Virus record (IMG/VR): IMGVR_UViG_3300025057_000035
Location: 1 to 29,022 of that record
Direction: 5' to 3' (one strand)
Source of the DNA: a virus
DNA length: 29,022 nt
Position numbers and translations under genes: made by a program. The notes under the pieces are model-generated. The model worked only from the letters and a program-made list of their open reading frames with translations. It was not told the origin of the DNA and made no database searches. The number at the start of each line of letters is the position of its first letter. Position 1 is the stretch's first letter. This document shows positions 27,575-29,022 of this stretch, piece after piece.

Positions 27575-29022
27575 ATGTACGACCCTACCGTAGCGTATAA
27601 AATTGAAGATGAAAAAAGCAGAATACCAGAAGAAGTTCACAACCAAGTTTCTGAACTCTCCCTCTATAATCCTGTGCGTAACCTGGGATTTGATTATCTT
27701 TTCTTTACTGACAGTTCGGTATTCCGTCCTGCAGCAAATGCCTTCGAGGAAAATGAAAGAAATGGAAACCCATGCTACACAACAGCTATTCCAGGGACTA
27801 CACAATACAGAAGATTCTGGGAAAAGGAACTTGACAGATGCATCAACGGATATACCGTCGGCGGGGTCAGGATTACAGGAGAACACTATTTCTATTTAAA
27901 TTATGGAAGAATTGAAAAGAGAACAGAGAGAAAGGATGGAACAATCACAAAGACTGAGGAGTTTCCCGACTTCTTGTCTATGGATTACTACTGGTTCCTT
28001 ACTTTGGAACGTGCAGAAAACCCAGTCAAGTATGGACGCTCGCACATGGACAAAAGAGGAATCATCATGGCAAAAGCCCGTAGAAAGGGTTGGTCGTTCA
28101 AAAACGCAGCTGGTGCTGCTTGGATTTACACGTTTTTTGAAAAGTCTAGGGTTGTTATAGCATCTGAACTAGAAGAGAAAGCACTTAACACTTTCTCAAT
28201 GTTCAAGACGATGCTGAACCATTTGAATAAATATACTGAGTTCAGACATCCAACACTTAAGGATACACAGACATTCATTAGGTCAGGATGGATTGAGACA
28301 AAGAATGGACAAGATGTTGAGGAGGGTTATAAGTCTGAAGTCTTCATTTTAACTCTTAAGGATAAACCAGACAAGGCAGCAGGTCTGTCATGTACTAGAC
28401 TAATCTTTGAAGAGGCGGGACTTATCCATCATCTCAAGAAAGCATTTAGATTCGCGGAACCTACAATGCGAGATGGTAAATATTGGGTTGGAATTCCTAT
28501 TGTGTTTGGTACAGGTGGAGATATGGAAGGTGCAACTCAAGACTTCTCTGAAATGTTCTTAGACCCACAACCATTCAACTTGGAGAGATATGACAATATC
28601 TATGAGTTGCATGAGATGCAGACCAAGTGTGGATACTTCGTAGATGAGATGTGGTATAGACCAGGATGCTCCTATGTAGATGAAAAGGGTGAGATACATT
28701 GGTCAGTAGATGACAATGGTAATGCTAATAGGTGGGTTGCAGAACTTGACCTTGATGAGGAGAGGGTAAATGCCCTTGGTTCCTCTAAAACAGATTATGA
28801 CGTACTTATCACTCAAAAGTGTAAGACTCCTTCAGAAGCATTCTTAACACCTGAAGGTAACGTATTCCCAGTAGCTGAATTGAAAGCTATAGAATTACGT
28901 CTAAGAAAGAATGATAGATATAAGAAGATTGGAACTCCAGGTATACTAGAGTGGGGTAGAGAAGACACAAGACCTGTGGTATTTAAACCTCGTCCAGACC
29001 TGACTCCAAACTACTACTATCC
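27575..29022 (+). CDS. terL: Terminase large subunit, runs off the right edge
   Basis: 482 codons in the window, start ATG at 27575 and no stop before the edge. The ATPase domain has a deviant Walker A (MAKARRKGWSFKNA), a Walker B LIFEEAG and, further on, FGTGGDME as the likely coupling-motif region. The nuclease domain would lie beyond about residue 440 and is mostly outside. It packages DNA into the procapsid. The last gene of the operon seen here. Confidence 0.88.
   Translation, partial: MYDPTVAYKIEDEKSRIPEEVHNQVSELSLYNPVRNLGFDYLFFTDSSVFRPAANAFEENERNGNPCYTTAIPGTTQYRRFWEKELDRCINGYTVGGVRITGEHYFYLNYGRIEKRTERKDGTITKTEEFPDFLSMDYYWFLTLERAENPVKYGRSHMDKRGIIMAKARRKGWSFKNAAGAAWIYTFFEKSRVVIASELEEKALNTFSMFKTMLNHLNKYTEFRHPTLKDTQTFIRSGWIETKNGQDVEEGYKSEVFILTLKDKPDKAAGLSCTRLIFEEAGLIHHLKKAFRFAEPTMRDGKYWVGIPIVFGTGGDMEGATQDFSEMFLDPQPFNLERYDNIYELHEMQTKCGYFVDEMWYRPGCSYVDEKGEIHWSVDDNGNANRWVAELDLDEERVNALGSSKTDYDVLITQKCKTPSEAFLTPEGNVFPVAELKAIELRLRKNDRYKKIGTPGILEWGREDTRPVVFKPRPDLTPNYYY

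Noticed and set aside
27603-27899. 98-residue plus-strand frame, and the 27524-27886 minus-strand frame
   Set aside because: Both lie inside the terminase coding sequence in other frames.
1-29022. CRISPR array, insertion sequence, integrase or attachment site
   Set aside because: No spaced direct repeats, transposase, recombinase or terminal repeats were seen.
1-29022. Genome-wide reassignment of TAG to a sense codon
   Set aside because: TAG ends several genes here exactly where neighbours begin, for example at 1707 and 3575, and no CUA-anticodon tRNA is present in the window.

Overview
The window looks like part of the genome of a large, AT-rich, tailed double-stranded DNA phage of Bacteroidetes. 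The phage evidence is a terminase large subunit, a holin-endolysin, PhoH, a truncated-style DNA polymerase I, dense gene packing with ATGA/TAATG start-stop overlaps, its own tRNAs and a tmRNA. The host evidence is of two kinds. Three promoters match the Bacteroidetes form TTTG/TTG-N20-TATATTTG, two of them placed so that the transcript would be leaderless. One secreted protein carries the LPVEL...WATASE...FLLERS...YYYSLTQVD block that is common in type IX secretion cargo of Bacteroidetes. The standard code with TAA, TAG and TGA stops is in general use.

Layout: everything from 1 to about 18.46 kb is read leftward and everything from about 18.65 kb is read rightward, away from a divergent intergenic region at 18.46-18.65 kb. 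The left arm is accessory and metabolic. From right to left it has small membrane and lipoproteins (13.4-18.5 kb), an SPFH/band-7 protein, a secreted protein, a two-gene NAD-salvage pair (PRPP-synthetase family plus NAMPT family), a DUF3307-like membrane protein, tRNA-Arg(UCU) and tRNA-Leu(UAA), an RNA-repair cluster (RNA ligase, 5' polynucleotide kinase, metallophosphoesterase), a membrane-anchored lytic transglycosylase, a zinc-ribbon gene broken by one in-frame TAG, a SLOG/DUF2493 protein, a complete tmRNA, two GNAT-type proteins and the 5' part of DNA polymerase I.

The right arm starts with small genes, a PD-(D/E)XK nuclease and PhoH. Next comes a promoter with a roughly 265-nt structured non-coding stretch, a 16-codon micro-ORF and a terminator-flanked secreted T9SS-like moron. 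A further leaderless promoter then opens the late operon: zinc-binding protein, odd CAU tRNA-like gene, HU-like protein, GroES-like co-chaperonin, four-TM endolysin fusion, overlapping spanin-like genes, a gene just before the terminase, and TerL, which runs off the right edge.

How the parts may work together (inference): the tRNAs, tmRNA and RNA-repair enzymes would keep translation going when host nucleases attack tRNA or stall ribosomes. The NAD pair would rebuild NAD+ after abortive-infection enzymes degrade it. This left arm therefore reads as a counter-defence and host-maintenance region, and the right arm as packaging and lysis. The most interesting items are the NAD pair, the three-gene split version of a Pnkp-type RNA repair system, the tmRNA with a long predicted tag, two structured non-coding regions (16.4-16.7 and 20.64-20.9 kb), the amber-interrupted zinc ribbon, and the T9SS-like moron.
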